Shown: positions 31,936 through 40,800 of the stretch, in pieces | How positions within the stretch are numbered: the stretch's first letter is position 1 | Layout: each line of letters starts with the position of its first letter | From: an archaeon | GTDB taxonomy: Archaea; Nanobdellota; Nanobdellia; Pacearchaeales; GW2011-AR1 | Direction: 5' to 3' | Length of the DNA: 64,000 nucleotides | Assembly: GCA_021107855.1 (NCBI GenBank) | Contig: JAIORZ010000011.1 | Span: 133,686 to 197,685, forward strand | The notes under the pieces: model-generated | The model's database searches: none | The model's input: the letters and a program-made list of their open reading frames with translations, nothing else | What the model was told of the DNA's origin: nothing | Made by a program: the position numbers and the translations under genes

Positions 31936-32640
31936 ATGAAAATGAAAATTGCTGGTTTGCAGAAGGTTTCGACGATTGATTATCCGGGCGAGATTTGTTG
32001 TGTTATTTTTTTGTGGGGGTGTAATTTCAGATGTGGGTTTTGTTATAATCCTGATTTGGTGATTAAAGATAGTGAGGGTGGGTTTTCTGAGGGGAGGGTT
32101 TTGGAGTTTTTGAAAAAAAGGAGTGGTAAATTGGATGGGGTTTGTATTACTGGGGGTGAACCGTTGATGAGTTTGGATTTTGATTTTGTGAGGAAGATTA
32201 AAGATATGGGTTTTAAGATTAAGGTGGATAGTAATGGCAGTTTTCCGGAGAAGTTGAGGGAGATGGTTGAGGGTAAGTTGGTTGATTATATTGCGATGGA
32301 TGTTAAGGGGGCGAAGGAGGATTATGAGAAGATTGCGGGAGTTAGTGTTGATGTTGGGAAGATTGAGGAGGCGATTAGGATTGTGGATGATTTTGGCGGG
32401 GAGTTTCGGACGACGGTTGTTCCGGGGTTGCATGATGGGGAGAAACTGAAGAAAATGGGAAAGTGGATGGGCGAGGTTTGTGGGGGAAAGCCCAAGAGAA
32501 TTTTTTTGCAGGGGTTTAAAGGAGGTAAGGGGATGATTGACCCGTCGTTTGTTTCGAAGGACGAGGTTTTGGAGGAGGAGTTGATTCGGTTGAAGGATGG
32601 GTTGAAGGATTTGTTTGGCGAGGTTGGTGTTAGAGTATAA
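31936..32640 (+). CDS. nrdG: Anaerobic ribonucleotide reductase activating enzyme
   Basis: 234 aa from ATG 31936. The radical-SAM motif is CNFRCGFCYNP (C-x3-C-x2-C), with the GGEP loop as ITGGEPL. It reductively cleaves S-adenosylmethionine and abstracts hydrogen from the NrdD glycine, here on the separate 40-aa protein. The length fits the archaeal/long group rather than the short enterobacterial form. It is the third function of the nrd locus, set apart by a hairpin terminator. Confidence 0.93.
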   Translation: MKMKIAGLQKVSTIDYPGEICCVIFLWGCNFRCGFCYNPDLVIKDSEGGFSEGRVLEFLKKRSGKLDGVCITGGEPLMSLDFDFVRKIKDMGFKIKVDSNGSFPEKLREMVEGKLVDYIAMDVKGAKEDYEKIAGVSVDVGKIEEAIRIVDDFGGEFRTTVVPGLHDGEKLKKMGKWMGEVCGGKPKRIFLQGFKGGKGMIDPSFVSKDEVLEEELIRLKDGLKDLFGEVGVRV

Positions 32641-32644
32641 TAAT

Positions 32645-32654
32645 TTTTATAAAG
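32645..32654 (+). promoter_or_regulatory. TATA box of the 102-aa gene
   Basis: TTTTTATAAAG-type box centred 25-26 nt before ATG 32675. Confidence 0.7.
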
Positions 32655-32674
32655 AGGGCTGATGTTGGTGAGGT

Positions 32675-32983
32675 ATGAAAGTGGATATTGCTAAAGTTCT
32701 TTGCGAAAGGTTTTATGAGAGATGTGCGGAGCCGTTTAAGAATCCAGAGGTGGTTAGTGCTTTTTTTGATAGGGTTGTGAAGTCAAAATGGGGAGATCGT
32801 ATAACTGCCTATAATATGTTTGTGTCTGCGGGCGAGATGTCAGAGAAAAACAAAGGGATTTATATTAGACATGCTAAAGAAATTGCGCGAGCGGGATTTG
32901 CGGTTGATGATTTTTGTGATAACATCATAGAGGGTGGAGAGAATACATTGGACAATTTATTGTCTTATCTTAAAGTGGAATAG
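32675..32983 (+). CDS. Small helical protein of unknown function
   Basis: 102 aa, largely helical (KVLCERFYERCAEPFKNPEV, AKEIARAGFAVDDFCDNIIE), no membrane helix, no recognised family. Three cysteines are present but not in a metal pattern. A TATA box at the expected distance supports it as a leaderless single gene between nrdG and the malic enzyme. Confidence 0.72.
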   Translation: MKVDIAKVLCERFYERCAEPFKNPEVVSAFFDRVVKSKWGDRITAYNMFVSAGEMSEKNKGIYIRHAKEIARAGFAVDDFCDNIIEGGENTLDNLLSYLKVE

Positions 32984-33050
32984 TGGTTTGTGATTGTTGG
33001 TGTTATCGGTGATTACAAAAGGTTAAAAAGATTTGGGCGTGTTAGTAATT

Positions 33051-34268
33051 ATGAATTTTAATGAAGAGGCTTTGGTTTATCACCGAGGTAAAAAGAGAGC
33101 GGGGAAGATAGGGACGGAGATTTTGACTTCTGTTGCTGGGAAGGAGGATTTGAGTTTGGCTTATAGTCCTGGTGTTGCGGTTCCGTGTTTGGAGATTGTG
33201 AAAGATAAAGAGAAGGTTTATGAGTATACCGGAAAGGGGAATCGGGTTGCGGTTGTGAGTAATGGGAGTGCGGTTTTGGGGCTTGGGAATATTGGCGCGT
33301 TGGCGGGGAAGCCGGTTATGGAAGGGAAGGCTTTGTTGTTTAAACATTTTGGAGGGATTGATGCTGTGGATGTTGAGATTGACAGCGAAGCTGTGGATGA
33401 GATTGTGAGGACGGTTGAGTTGATTTCTCCAACGTATGGCGGGATTAGTTTGGAGGATTTTAAGGCTCCTGAATGTTTCGAGATTGAGACTCAGTTGAAG
33501 AAAAAGTTAGGTATACCAATTTTTCATGATGACCAGCATGGGACGGCAGTTGTTGTTGGTGCGGGTTTGTTGAATGCTTTGAAGATTGCTGGGAAGAACA
33601 TAGGAGACGTTAAGATTGTAATTAATGGGGCTGGGGCTGCGGGAATTGCAATTGGGAAGATGTTGTTTTCATTAGGCGCTGGAAAAGAGAAGTTGATTCT
33701 TTGTGATTCTAGGGGTGTTGTTTCTTCGAAGCGTAAGGGTTTGGATAAATCTAAGCTTGAATTTGCTGTTAAGATGGAAGGGGAATTGGAGAATGTTGTC
33801 GATGGTGCGAATGTTTTTATTGGAGTTTCGAAAAAAGATTTATTGACGCCGAAAATGTTGAAAAGTATGGCTAAGGATAGGATTGTTTTTGCTTTGGCGA
33901 ATCCGGATTCTGAAATTGCTTGGGATTTGGCGCACGAGACTTGTGATGATGTGATTATGGCGACGGGGCGGAGTGATTTGCCTAATCAGGTGAATAATGT
34001 TTTGGTGTTTCCTGGGATTTTTCGTGGGGCGCTTGATTGTCGGGCTAGGGAGATTAATGAAGAGATGAAAATAGGGGCGGTTGAGGCTTTGGTTGGTTTG
34101 GTTGGGGAGCCGACGAGGGAGAGGTTTATTGTTGATATTTTTGATGAGAGGGTTGTTGTTGAGGTTGCTTATGGTGTGGCGAAGGCTGCGGTTGAGTTTG
34201 GTGTTGCTATGAGTGGGTTTGATTTGGAGGGGTATTGGGGTAAATTAGAAAAGGAGTTTTTGAAATGA
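33051..34268 (+). CDS. Malic enzyme (malate dehydrogenase, decarboxylating)
   Basis: 405 aa from ATG 33051, 25 nt after a TTAAAAAG box. Signature blocks are SLAYSPGVAVPCLEI, VSNGSAVLGLGNIGALAGKP, PIFHDDQHGTAVVVGAGLLN and the Rossmann INGAGAAGIAIGKM. It oxidises malate to pyruvate and CO2 with NAD(P). It is the short bacterial/archaeal form without a phosphotransacetylase domain. In a reduced archaeon this may link organic acids to pyruvate and reducing power. Confidence 0.95.
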   Translation: MNFNEEALVYHRGKKRAGKIGTEILTSVAGKEDLSLAYSPGVAVPCLEIVKDKEKVYEYTGKGNRVAVVSNGSAVLGLGNIGALAGKPVMEGKALLFKHFGGIDAVDVEIDSEAVDEIVRTVELISPTYGGISLEDFKAPECFEIETQLKKKLGIPIFHDDQHGTAVVVGAGLLNALKIAGKNIGDVKIVINGAGAAGIAIGKMLFSLGAGKEKLILCDSRGVVSSKRKGLDKSKLEFAVKMEGELENVVDGANVFIGVSKKDLLTPKMLKSMAKDRIVFALANPDSEIAWDLAHETCDDVIMATGRSDLPNQVNNVLVFPGIFRGALDCRAREINEEMKIGAVEALVGLVGEPTRERFIVDIFDERVVVEVAYGVAKAAVEFGVAMSGFDLEGYWGKLEKEFLK

Positions 34269-34300
34269 GAGTTAATATTTTAAATTGAAAGATAGATAAT

Positions 34301-34309
34301 TTTATATAA
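34301..34309 (+). promoter_or_regulatory. TATA box of the adhesin-like gene
   Basis: TTTATATAA centred about 26 nt before ATG 34331. Confidence 0.65.
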
Positions 34310-34330
34310 TTTGTTAGTGATATATTTGTT

Positions 34331-35293
34331 ATGGTGAGCTTGAGAGTTGATGTGAGTAAAAAGGATTTTGTTTGGATAATTCCCTTGGTTACTATATTGA
34401 TTATTGGTATTTCTTATGCTTATGGTACTTCCGAGCCGTCGGTAATGGGACATAGCACTGGAGAATTAGAGTTGGGCCCAATTACATTATCGGGGAGTGA
34501 TGTTGGTATTGGGACAACAAGCCCGAGTCAAAGACTTGATGTTGTGGGGAATATAGAAGCAAATGGAAACATTAGGATTCCTGCTACAGCAGAACCTGGG
34601 AGGGCTATAGAAATAGGGACAGGTAGGACAGAGAATGGTTATGCGTATATTGATTTGATAGGAGATGCGACGTATACAGATTATGGGTTTAGACTAATAA
34701 GGAATAATAATGGTGCAAATGCGAATTCAAGAATAATTCATCGAGGCGCTGGAGCATTACAAATGATGGCCTTGGAATCAGGTCCGGTTTGGCTTGGGAG
34801 TGATGGGAGTGTTGATATGGCAATTATTTCTGGTGGCAATGTTGGTATTGGGACGATTAATCCTGTAGCGAGGTTTGAAGTTGCGGGGGGTCGGGTGGAG
34901 TTTACTGCTAATAGTGATGCTTCTGGTGCGGTAGGGTCGGGCACATTGGAGATAGCAAATGCTTTAAGGTTTGATGGAAACGAAATTATAACGAATACGG
35001 GTAGTACGCTTTATGTTCAAAATGACAATAATGGAGATTTGCAAGTAGATGGTTCTACTTTTGTGGTCGATGCGTCGACTAATAGGGTTGGTATTGGGAC
35101 GAGTAGTCCGAGTCAAAAACTTGATATTGTAGGGAATATAGAAGTGGATGGAATATGTTTCAAACCGATGAGATTGGTCAGATGTTATAATAGTCGGTCA
35201 GGAGACCATATGACGTGGCTGAATAGTGAGGCTGAGTGTAGTGGTGCAGGATATAATATAGAGGCTACTAGATGGATTCTTGCCCAGTGTTGA
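34331..35293 (+). CDS. Exported adhesin/fibre-like protein with VGIGT repeats
   Basis: 320 aa. An N-terminal signal anchor (FVWIIPLVTILIIGISYAYG) is followed by a beta-rich body with the recurring phrase VGIGTTSPSQRLDVVGNIEA at residue about 57, VGIGTINPVARFEVAGG near 173, and VGIGTSSPSQKLDIVGNIEV near 257. This phrase is typical of tail-fibre and adhesin stalks that end in a peptidase S74 chaperone, but no such domain is present; instead the last 40 residues hold a small Cys-containing cap (CFKPMRLVRCYNSRSGDHMT). Probably a trimeric surface fibre. Confidence 0.82.
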   Translation: MVSLRVDVSKKDFVWIIPLVTILIIGISYAYGTSEPSVMGHSTGELELGPITLSGSDVGIGTTSPSQRLDVVGNIEANGNIRIPATAEPGRAIEIGTGRTENGYAYIDLIGDATYTDYGFRLIRNNNGANANSRIIHRGAGALQMMALESGPVWLGSDGSVDMAIISGGNVGIGTINPVARFEVAGGRVEFTANSDASGAVGSGTLEIANALRFDGNEIITNTGSTLYVQNDNNGDLQVDGSTFVVDASTNRVGIGTSSPSQKLDIVGNIEVDGICFKPMRLVRCYNSRSGDHMTWLNSEAECSGAGYNIEATRWILAQC

Positions 35294-35332
35294 TGAGGAT
35301 TGGAAGGAGAGTTTTTGAAGGATATAAATTGG

Positions 35333-36448
35333 TTATTTAGAAAGAAAATGCTTTCCTAGTCTTATTCCTTTTTGTCCTTGGTAGCTTGTGTTTAATCCAT
35401 TTTGTCCATATGTTCTAATAGGTTTGTCTTGTAAGTTAAAAAAATCTACACCTGCGATGACTTGTCCGTGTGTAAAAGAAAAGGGGGCACCTAGGTTTCT
35501 GACTTCTGCGACAATTTGACCTGTAAAACCAGGGTCGAAGAATCCGGCATAATGTGATCTGAATTCACCAACGGAGGTTTTTATGTCAATCATTTCGGCG
35601 CAATAATCAGCAGGTATTTTTAACATCTCTTGTGTTCCAAAAACGCAAAAAGCATTTTCGGGTATTATATATTCTCCAAATTTGTTTAAATGAATTTCAT
35701 CGAAATAATCTTTCCAGCTAGTTGCTCTTTGTATCCAATTTACTCTTGGAGCGTTCGGTTTTGCGATATATCCCTTAATTTTTCCTTTTAGATTTATGGT
35801 TAATGGGAAAAATCCATTTTTTAGGTTTTCTTCGAATTTGGATTGTTTAATGGGGTAGCTATTTTTATTGATGATTAATCCATTATGTCTGTGGGCGTAA
35901 TTTAATTCTTCTATTGACATGGATTTTGTGGGGTTGTCTTGAATTCTTAGTTGGCTTAAGGAATCACCTTCTCTTAATTCTAAATCAAATGAGCGAGGGA
36001 ATATTTCTATCCATAATTTTCCTTTATATCCAGAGGGTATTTTGTCGAATTCTCTGCCTTTTCCGGTTAGTATTCTGACATGCACGTCGCTTCTTCCCGA
36101 GGAGCTTTTGGGATTTGTTCTTCCGCATAGATAATCAGGTAAGTTTAATTCTTCTAGAATGGGGGCGACATATATTTTTCCTTTATGTAAAAAGTGGGAT
36201 GGGTCTAAAAATGTGTTAAAAGAATTGCATCTTTCGGTTAGAAATTTTTCGAAATTGGAACCTCTGGGAATTTCTGAACTGGGCATATTGTAAATGTAGC
36301 CACCACCGATTTTCAAATCTAATGAGGAGGGCTGTATTTGTGAGCTGTTGATTTCCTTATGGTTGTTCCTATAAGGGGTTCTCGTTTTTATGGATTTGTT
36401 TTTAATTAATTTTTCTAATCCTTCGTCCGATAAAACTCCCATTCCCAT
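35333..36448 (-). CDS. dcd: Two-domain dCTP deaminase (bacterial DCD type)
   Basis: 371 aa, about twice the length of ordinary archaeal Dcd. The N-terminal half has VLSDEGLEKLI and IQPSSLDLKIG, then GRTNPKSSSGRSDVHVRILT with the catalytic-type S-S-x-x-R and EFDKIPSGYKGKLWIEIFPR; the C-terminal half is a second dUTPase-like fold (GFFDPGFTGQIVAEVRNLGA). This arrangement matches the DCD family known mainly from alphaproteobacteria. It makes dUTP from dCTP on the way to dTMP. A TTTTAAAATA box sits 26 nt before the ATG. Bacterial ancestry by transfer is likely. Confidence 0.88.
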   Translation of the reverse strand: MGMGVLSDEGLEKLIKNKSIKTRTPYRNNHKEINSSQIQPSSLDLKIGGGYIYNMPSSEIPRGSNFEKFLTERCNSFNTFLDPSHFLHKGKIYVAPILEELNLPDYLCGRTNPKSSSGRSDVHVRILTGKGREFDKIPSGYKGKLWIEIFPRSFDLELREGDSLSQLRIQDNPTKSMSIEELNYAHRHNGLIINKNSYPIKQSKFEENLKNGFFPLTINLKGKIKGYIAKPNAPRVNWIQRATSWKDYFDEIHLNKFGEYIIPENAFCVFGTQEMLKIPADYCAEMIDIKTSVGEFRSHYAGFFDPGFTGQIVAEVRNLGAPFSFTHGQVIAGVDFFNLQDKPIRTYGQNGLNTSYQGQKGIRLGKHFLSK

Positions 36449-36469
36449 GAGGAGATATGTTGATTCTGG

Positions 36470-36479
36470 TTTTAAAATA
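36470..36479 (-). promoter_or_regulatory. TATA box of dcd
   Basis: TATTTTAAAA on the minus strand centred 26 nt before ATG 36448. Confidence 0.6.
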
Positions 36480-36539
36480 AATATGTCTTGAGATATATAG
36501 GTTAAGGATAGTTTTTTAAATTGAAATTTTATTTAATTT

Positions 36540-36555
36540 ATATGGCTCCGTAGCT
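36540..36555 (+). pseudogene. tRNA-Lys 5'-end fragment
   Basis: atatggctccgtagct is an exact 16-bp copy of 36613-36628, covering the first bases of tRNA-Lys plus four flanking bases, 73 bp upstream on the same strand. After a 30-base interruption, ctcagcct also matches the following tRNA bases. Confidence 0.8.
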
Positions 36556-36616
36556 TCCCGCCGGGATGACCCGCTTTGCGGCCCTCAGCCTTAATAGGAC
36601 TTCGCAGTCGCCATAT

Positions 36617-36691
36617 GGCTCCGTAGCTCAGCCTGGTCAGAGCACTGGACTTTTAATCCAGGTGTCGGGGGTTCAAATCCCCTCGGGGCCA
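36617..36691 (+). tRNA. tRNA-Lys (TTT)
   Basis: Acceptor GGCTCCG/CGGGGCC (one T-G), D stem GCTC/GAGC, anticodon stem CTGGA/TCCAG with loop CTTTTAA (anticodon TTT), T arm GGGGG-TTCAAAT-CCCCT, discriminator A. No intron; CCA not encoded. Confidence 0.95.
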
Positions 36692-36707
36692 TTTTGATTT
36701 GGGATAA

Positions 36708-36717
36708 TTTTATAAAG
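36708..36717 (+). promoter_or_regulatory. TATA box of the repeat-containing membrane protein gene
   Basis: TTTTATAAAG centred 25-26 nt before ATG 36738. Confidence 0.7.
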
Positions 36718-36737
36718 TTGTTGGGATTGTAGAGCGT

Positions 36738-37547
36738 ATGGGTAAATTTTCTAATGCGGATATTGGAATGCCGGTTAAAGATACTAAGAAGAGTGTTCCA
36801 AAAGATATATCTGGAAGAGGAGGAAAAGGTTGGAAGGTTCTTAAGAGAGCGGGGGATACTTATGCTAATTGGAGGAACAGGAAGCCGTTAGTTTACGGCA
36901 GAGAGGAAGAAGGAGAGGAGCAGAAGGTTTCTAAAAAAGCGGGGGATACTTATGCTAATTGGACGAAACGGAAGCCGCTGGTTTATGGGAGACCAGGGGA
37001 GGCTCCTGGAGAAGGAGAGGAGCGAGGCATTCTTTATAATAATAGAGTTTCATTAGAAGAATTCAAAAAAAATTTAGGACATTACGGCGCAGCCGTAAAG
37101 GTGACTGAAGGGATTCCTAAAGTTGTATCAAGAGAAGGAAGTTCTATTGGTATTTCTGTAGAGAGAGATGCTTATAAAAAAGATTTTGTGAAATTGGAAG
37201 AGATACATAAAGTTGCGGATGAATTTTATGGCGGCTTTAAAAGCGGAGAACATAGGTTGCCGCCAGGGGTTTCTCGAGATGAAGTGAAAAGTGAAAAGCA
37301 AATTTATGTATCTTTAGCGGGGGAAAAAGCAATAAAGGCCATGAGGGGCAAGGGGCTTGAGGCGACGTTGGTTCTTGCGGGTCTTTTTGTTTTTTCGTTT
37401 GCGGGGATTCTCTTGACGATGCAGAAATCGGGACTTACTGGTTTTACGGTGGCTAATTTGGCGGATAGTACTATTAACACTGGTGTTGTTTTGTGCATTT
37501 TGGGGATAATTGGGCTGTTAATTTATAGATTTAAGTTTAGTGATTAG
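36738..37547 (+). CDS. Membrane protein with duplicated AGDTYANW motif
   Basis: 269 aa. The cytoplasmic-looking N-terminal half has two tandem copies of AGDTYANW(x)2RKPLVYGR about 28 residues apart, also visible at DNA level. A charged middle domain follows (about residues 105-210, IYVSLAGEKAIKAMR). Two C-terminal transmembrane helices flank the phrase SGLTGFTVANL, which resembles the ITGFAV and GLTGAA phrases after membrane segments in other proteins here. No enzyme motif is seen. Function unknown; a membrane-tethered scaffold is a guess. Confidence 0.78.
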   Translation: MGKFSNADIGMPVKDTKKSVPKDISGRGGKGWKVLKRAGDTYANWRNRKPLVYGREEEGEEQKVSKKAGDTYANWTKRKPLVYGRPGEAPGEGEERGILYNNRVSLEEFKKNLGHYGAAVKVTEGIPKVVSREGSSIGISVERDAYKKDFVKLEEIHKVADEFYGGFKSGEHRLPPGVSRDEVKSEKQIYVSLAGEKAIKAMRGKGLEATLVLAGLFVFSFAGILLTMQKSGLTGFTVANLADSTINTGVVLCILGIIGLLIYRFKFSD

Positions 37548-37606
37548 AGTTAAATTTTGTTGCCGTTTTTGACCCGAACTACTTTGGAATGGCAAAGGTC
37601 GAAAGG

Positions 37607-37615
37607 TTTTTAAAG
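37607..37615 (+). promoter_or_regulatory. Promoter of the RNA polymerase operon
   Basis: CGAAAGGTTTTTAAAGG contains a BRE-like GAAAG and a TTTTTAAA box, about 50 nt before the rpoH ATG, so this operon has a leader, which ends in an AAAGGTA Shine-Dalgarno-like stretch. Confidence 0.6.
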
Positions 37616-37662
37616 GGAGTTTTGATATTTTTGTTATCTAAAGGGATATTCTAAAAGGTAAG

Positions 37663-37857
37663 ATGCACGTACTCCAACCAAAGCACACGAAACTGGCTCC
37701 AAAAGAAGTTGAAAAACTCTTGGAAAAGTTCAATATCGCGTCGACGCAGTTGCCGAAAATTTCTAAAAAAGATCCAGCGCTTCCTGAGGGTTGCGAGACT
37801 GGGGACATTGTGAAGATTTCTAGAGCCGATGAAGAATATTTTAGGGTTGTTATTTAA
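37663..37857 (+). CDS. rpoH: RNA polymerase subunit H (Rpb5 C-terminal-like)
   Basis: 64 aa, shorter than the usual 75-85. HVLQPKHTKLAPKEVEKLLE and LPKISKKDPAL are the conserved blocks, closing with ISRADEEYFRVVI. It binds the RpoA jaw. It begins the operon rpoH-rpoB-x-x-rpoA-eL30-x-nusA, with rpoB starting one base after its stop codon. Confidence 0.94.
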   Translation: MHVLQPKHTKLAPKEVEKLLEKFNIASTQLPKISKKDPALPEGCETGDIVKISRADEEYFRVVI

Positions 37858-37858
37858 G

Positions 37859-40800
37859 ATGGCCGAGCACGTCTTAGTTAAAAATTTTCTGAAAAATCAT
37901 TCTCTTGTGGAGTCCAACATTAAGTCGTTTAATAATTTTATTAATAAGAGGATGCAGGAGATTGTGACGGAGTTGTCTGATGCTTTGCCGAACGAGGATT
38001 TTGAGATTAAGCTTGGGAAGATTAGGGTCGGTAAGCCGAATATGATTGAGAGCGATGGTTCGTCTAAGCCGGTTACGCCTGCCGAGGTTAGGCTTAGGAA
38101 GTTGACTTATTCTGCTCCGATTTGGATGGAGATGATGATTAATTATGCGGGGCAGGTCGAGACTGAAGAGGTTGAGTTGGGTCGGATTCCTGTTATGGTG
38201 AAGAGTGAGGTTTGTAATTTGAGTGGGATGAATGAGCAGGAGTTGGTTGAGAATTATATTGACCCGAGGGATTATGGTGGGTATTTTTTGATTAATGGGA
38301 ATGAGCGAGTTATGGTTATGTCGGAGGAATTGGCGTCGAATCAGACTTTTGTTGAGTGGCAGAAGATTAAGAGTAGGATGATTTTGAGGATGTTTTCGCA
38401 AAGGGGGGCTTATAAAATTCCGGTTTCTTTAGTCGAGAGTGTCGAGGGGATTATGGAGATTTCGTTTTCTAGGTTTCGGGATATTCCGGCGATTGTTTTG
38501 TTGAAGGCGTTGGGGATTACGAGTGATGCTGATATTGCGAAGTTGGTTGGGAAGCAGACAGATAGTTTGGTTGTGAATTTGTATGAGTATGCTGATGTTG
38601 GGAATGTGAATGACGCTTTGATGTGGATTGCGGAGAAGAGTAGTTTGCAGGGGACGAATAAGGAAATGTTGGATAGGGTGAAGCAGAGGATTGATTCGTA
38701 TTTTTTGCCGCATATTGGGTTGAATAAGAAGGCGCGGCTTGAGAAGGCTCGGACTCTTTGTAAGTTTATCAAGCAGTTTTATATTGCGAAGGAGAACCCT
38801 GGCGAGGCGATGACGGATAAGGACCATTATGCGAATAAGAGGGTTCGGTTGTCGGGTGATTTGTTGGCGGATTTATTTAGGGTTAATATTAATATTTTGT
38901 TGAGGGAGGTTCAGCATACTTTGCAGAAGACGGTGAGGAGACGGAAGTTTTATTCGATTAAGACGATTGCGAAGTCGACGCTGTTTACGCATCGTGTTGA
39001 GTCGGCGATTGCTACTGGTTCTTGGATTGGGGAGAGGAGTGGAGTTACTCAGAATATAGATAAGAATAATTCGTTTGCGGTTATGTCGCAGTTGCAGAGG
39101 GTGACTTCGACTTTACCTGGAGAGCAGGAGAATTTTGCGGCGAGGACTGTTCATCCTACGCATTATGGTCGGTTTTGTCCGATTGAAACGCCTGAGGGAA
39201 CTGAGATTGGTTTGAGGAAAAATTTGGCGTTGTTAGCTCGTGTTTCGACTCGGACGACGATGTATGACGATGATATTTTGAAAGTTTTGAGAGATGTCGG
39301 GATGAAGGATGAGGGTGAGTTGGATGTGTTTTATAATGGTAGGTTTGTTGGTGCAACTGAGAATGTTGATGTTTTTGTGAAGGATGTTAAGGAGCAGAGG
39401 CGTGAGGGGAATTTGCCGGTTGAGATGTCGGTTAGGTTTGATAGGTTTTTGGATACGGTTTATATTAGTTCGGAGATTGGTCGGGTGATTCGTCCGTTGG
39501 TTATTGTTGATGATGGGAAGTCTCGGTTGACTCCGGAGCATTTGGCTTTGGTTAAGGGCGGTGCTTTGAGTTGGGAGAATTTATTTGAGGAGGGTGTTTT
39601 GGAATATTTGGATGCTGCTGAGGAGGATGATTGTTATGTTTGTTTGGAGGCGGATAAGTTGACGTCGGAGCATACGCATTTGGAGGTTGATAGGATGGAT
39701 ATTTTTGGGGTTAGTGTTTCGTTGATTCCGTTTGGGAATAATGACCCGCCTGCTCGTATGGTTAAGGGTGGTTCGAGGGCTTATCGTCAGGGACTTGGTC
39801 TTTACGCCGCAAATTTTCCGGTGAGGATTGATACCGATGTTTCACTTTTGCATTATGCACAGAAGCCACTAGTTAGGAGTTTTACTTATGATATGCTTAA
39901 TGTTCATCCGGTTGGGCAGAATGTTGTTTTGGCGGTCATGCCTTATGAGGGTTATAATGTTGACGATGCTATTGTTTTGAATGGTGGTTCGGTTGACCGT
40001 GGTTTTGGTCGGAGCAGTAGGTTGAAGCCTCATGTTTCGGTTGAGTTGAATTATGCTGGTGGTCTTCGGGATGAGGTTTGTATTCCGGATAAGGATGTTT
40101 CGGGTTATAGGATGGAAGAGAGTTATAGGTTTTTGGAGGATGATGGTGTTGTTTATCCTGAGGCTGAGTTGGTTGAGGGTGAGGTTGTGATTGGGAAGAC
40201 TACTCCTCCGAAGTTTTTGAGTGAGGCTCGTGATATTTCGATTCAGACGAAGAAGGAAGGTTCTGTTGCGATTAAGCAGGAAGAGAAGGGGACTGTCGAC
40301 GCTGTTTTTATGACGCATGATAAAGAAGGGAATCGGATTATTCAGGTTAGGACGCGGGAGCTTCGGGTGCCTGAAGTTGGGGATAAGTTTTCGGTGCCTC
40401 ACGGACAGAAGGGTATTGTTGGCATGATTGCTCCTGAGTCGGATGTGCCTTTTGCGGTTAGTGGTATCAAGCCGAATATTATGTTTAATCCGCATGGTGT
40501 CCCTTCGCGTATGACTATTGGTTATTTGATGGATGTTTTGGCTGGGAAGGTTGCGGCTTTGAGTGGTTCTATTGTTGACGCTTCTAGTTTTTCTGGTGAG
40601 ACGATTGGGAGTTTGGAGGATGGTTTGAAGAAGCTTGGGTTTAGGGCGGATGGTAAGGAAGTTATGTATAATGCGATTACTGGGGAGAGGATGCCGATTA
40701 AGATTTTTGTTGGGAATATGTTTTATTTGAAGTTGAAGTATATGGTCGCGGATAAGATGCATGCTCGGGCTTCGGGGAAAGTTGCTTTGTTGACTCGTCA

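Noticed and set aside
34331-36448. Prophage remnant (tail-fibre-like gene next to dcd)
   Set aside because: No capsid, terminase, integrase or other phage genes; both genes have archaeal-style promoters.
13123-36555. Split tRNA halves as in Nanoarchaeum
   Set aside because: Each fragment duplicates part of a complete neighbouring tRNA on the same strand and no intact complementary half-gene is seen, so they do not supply missing halves.
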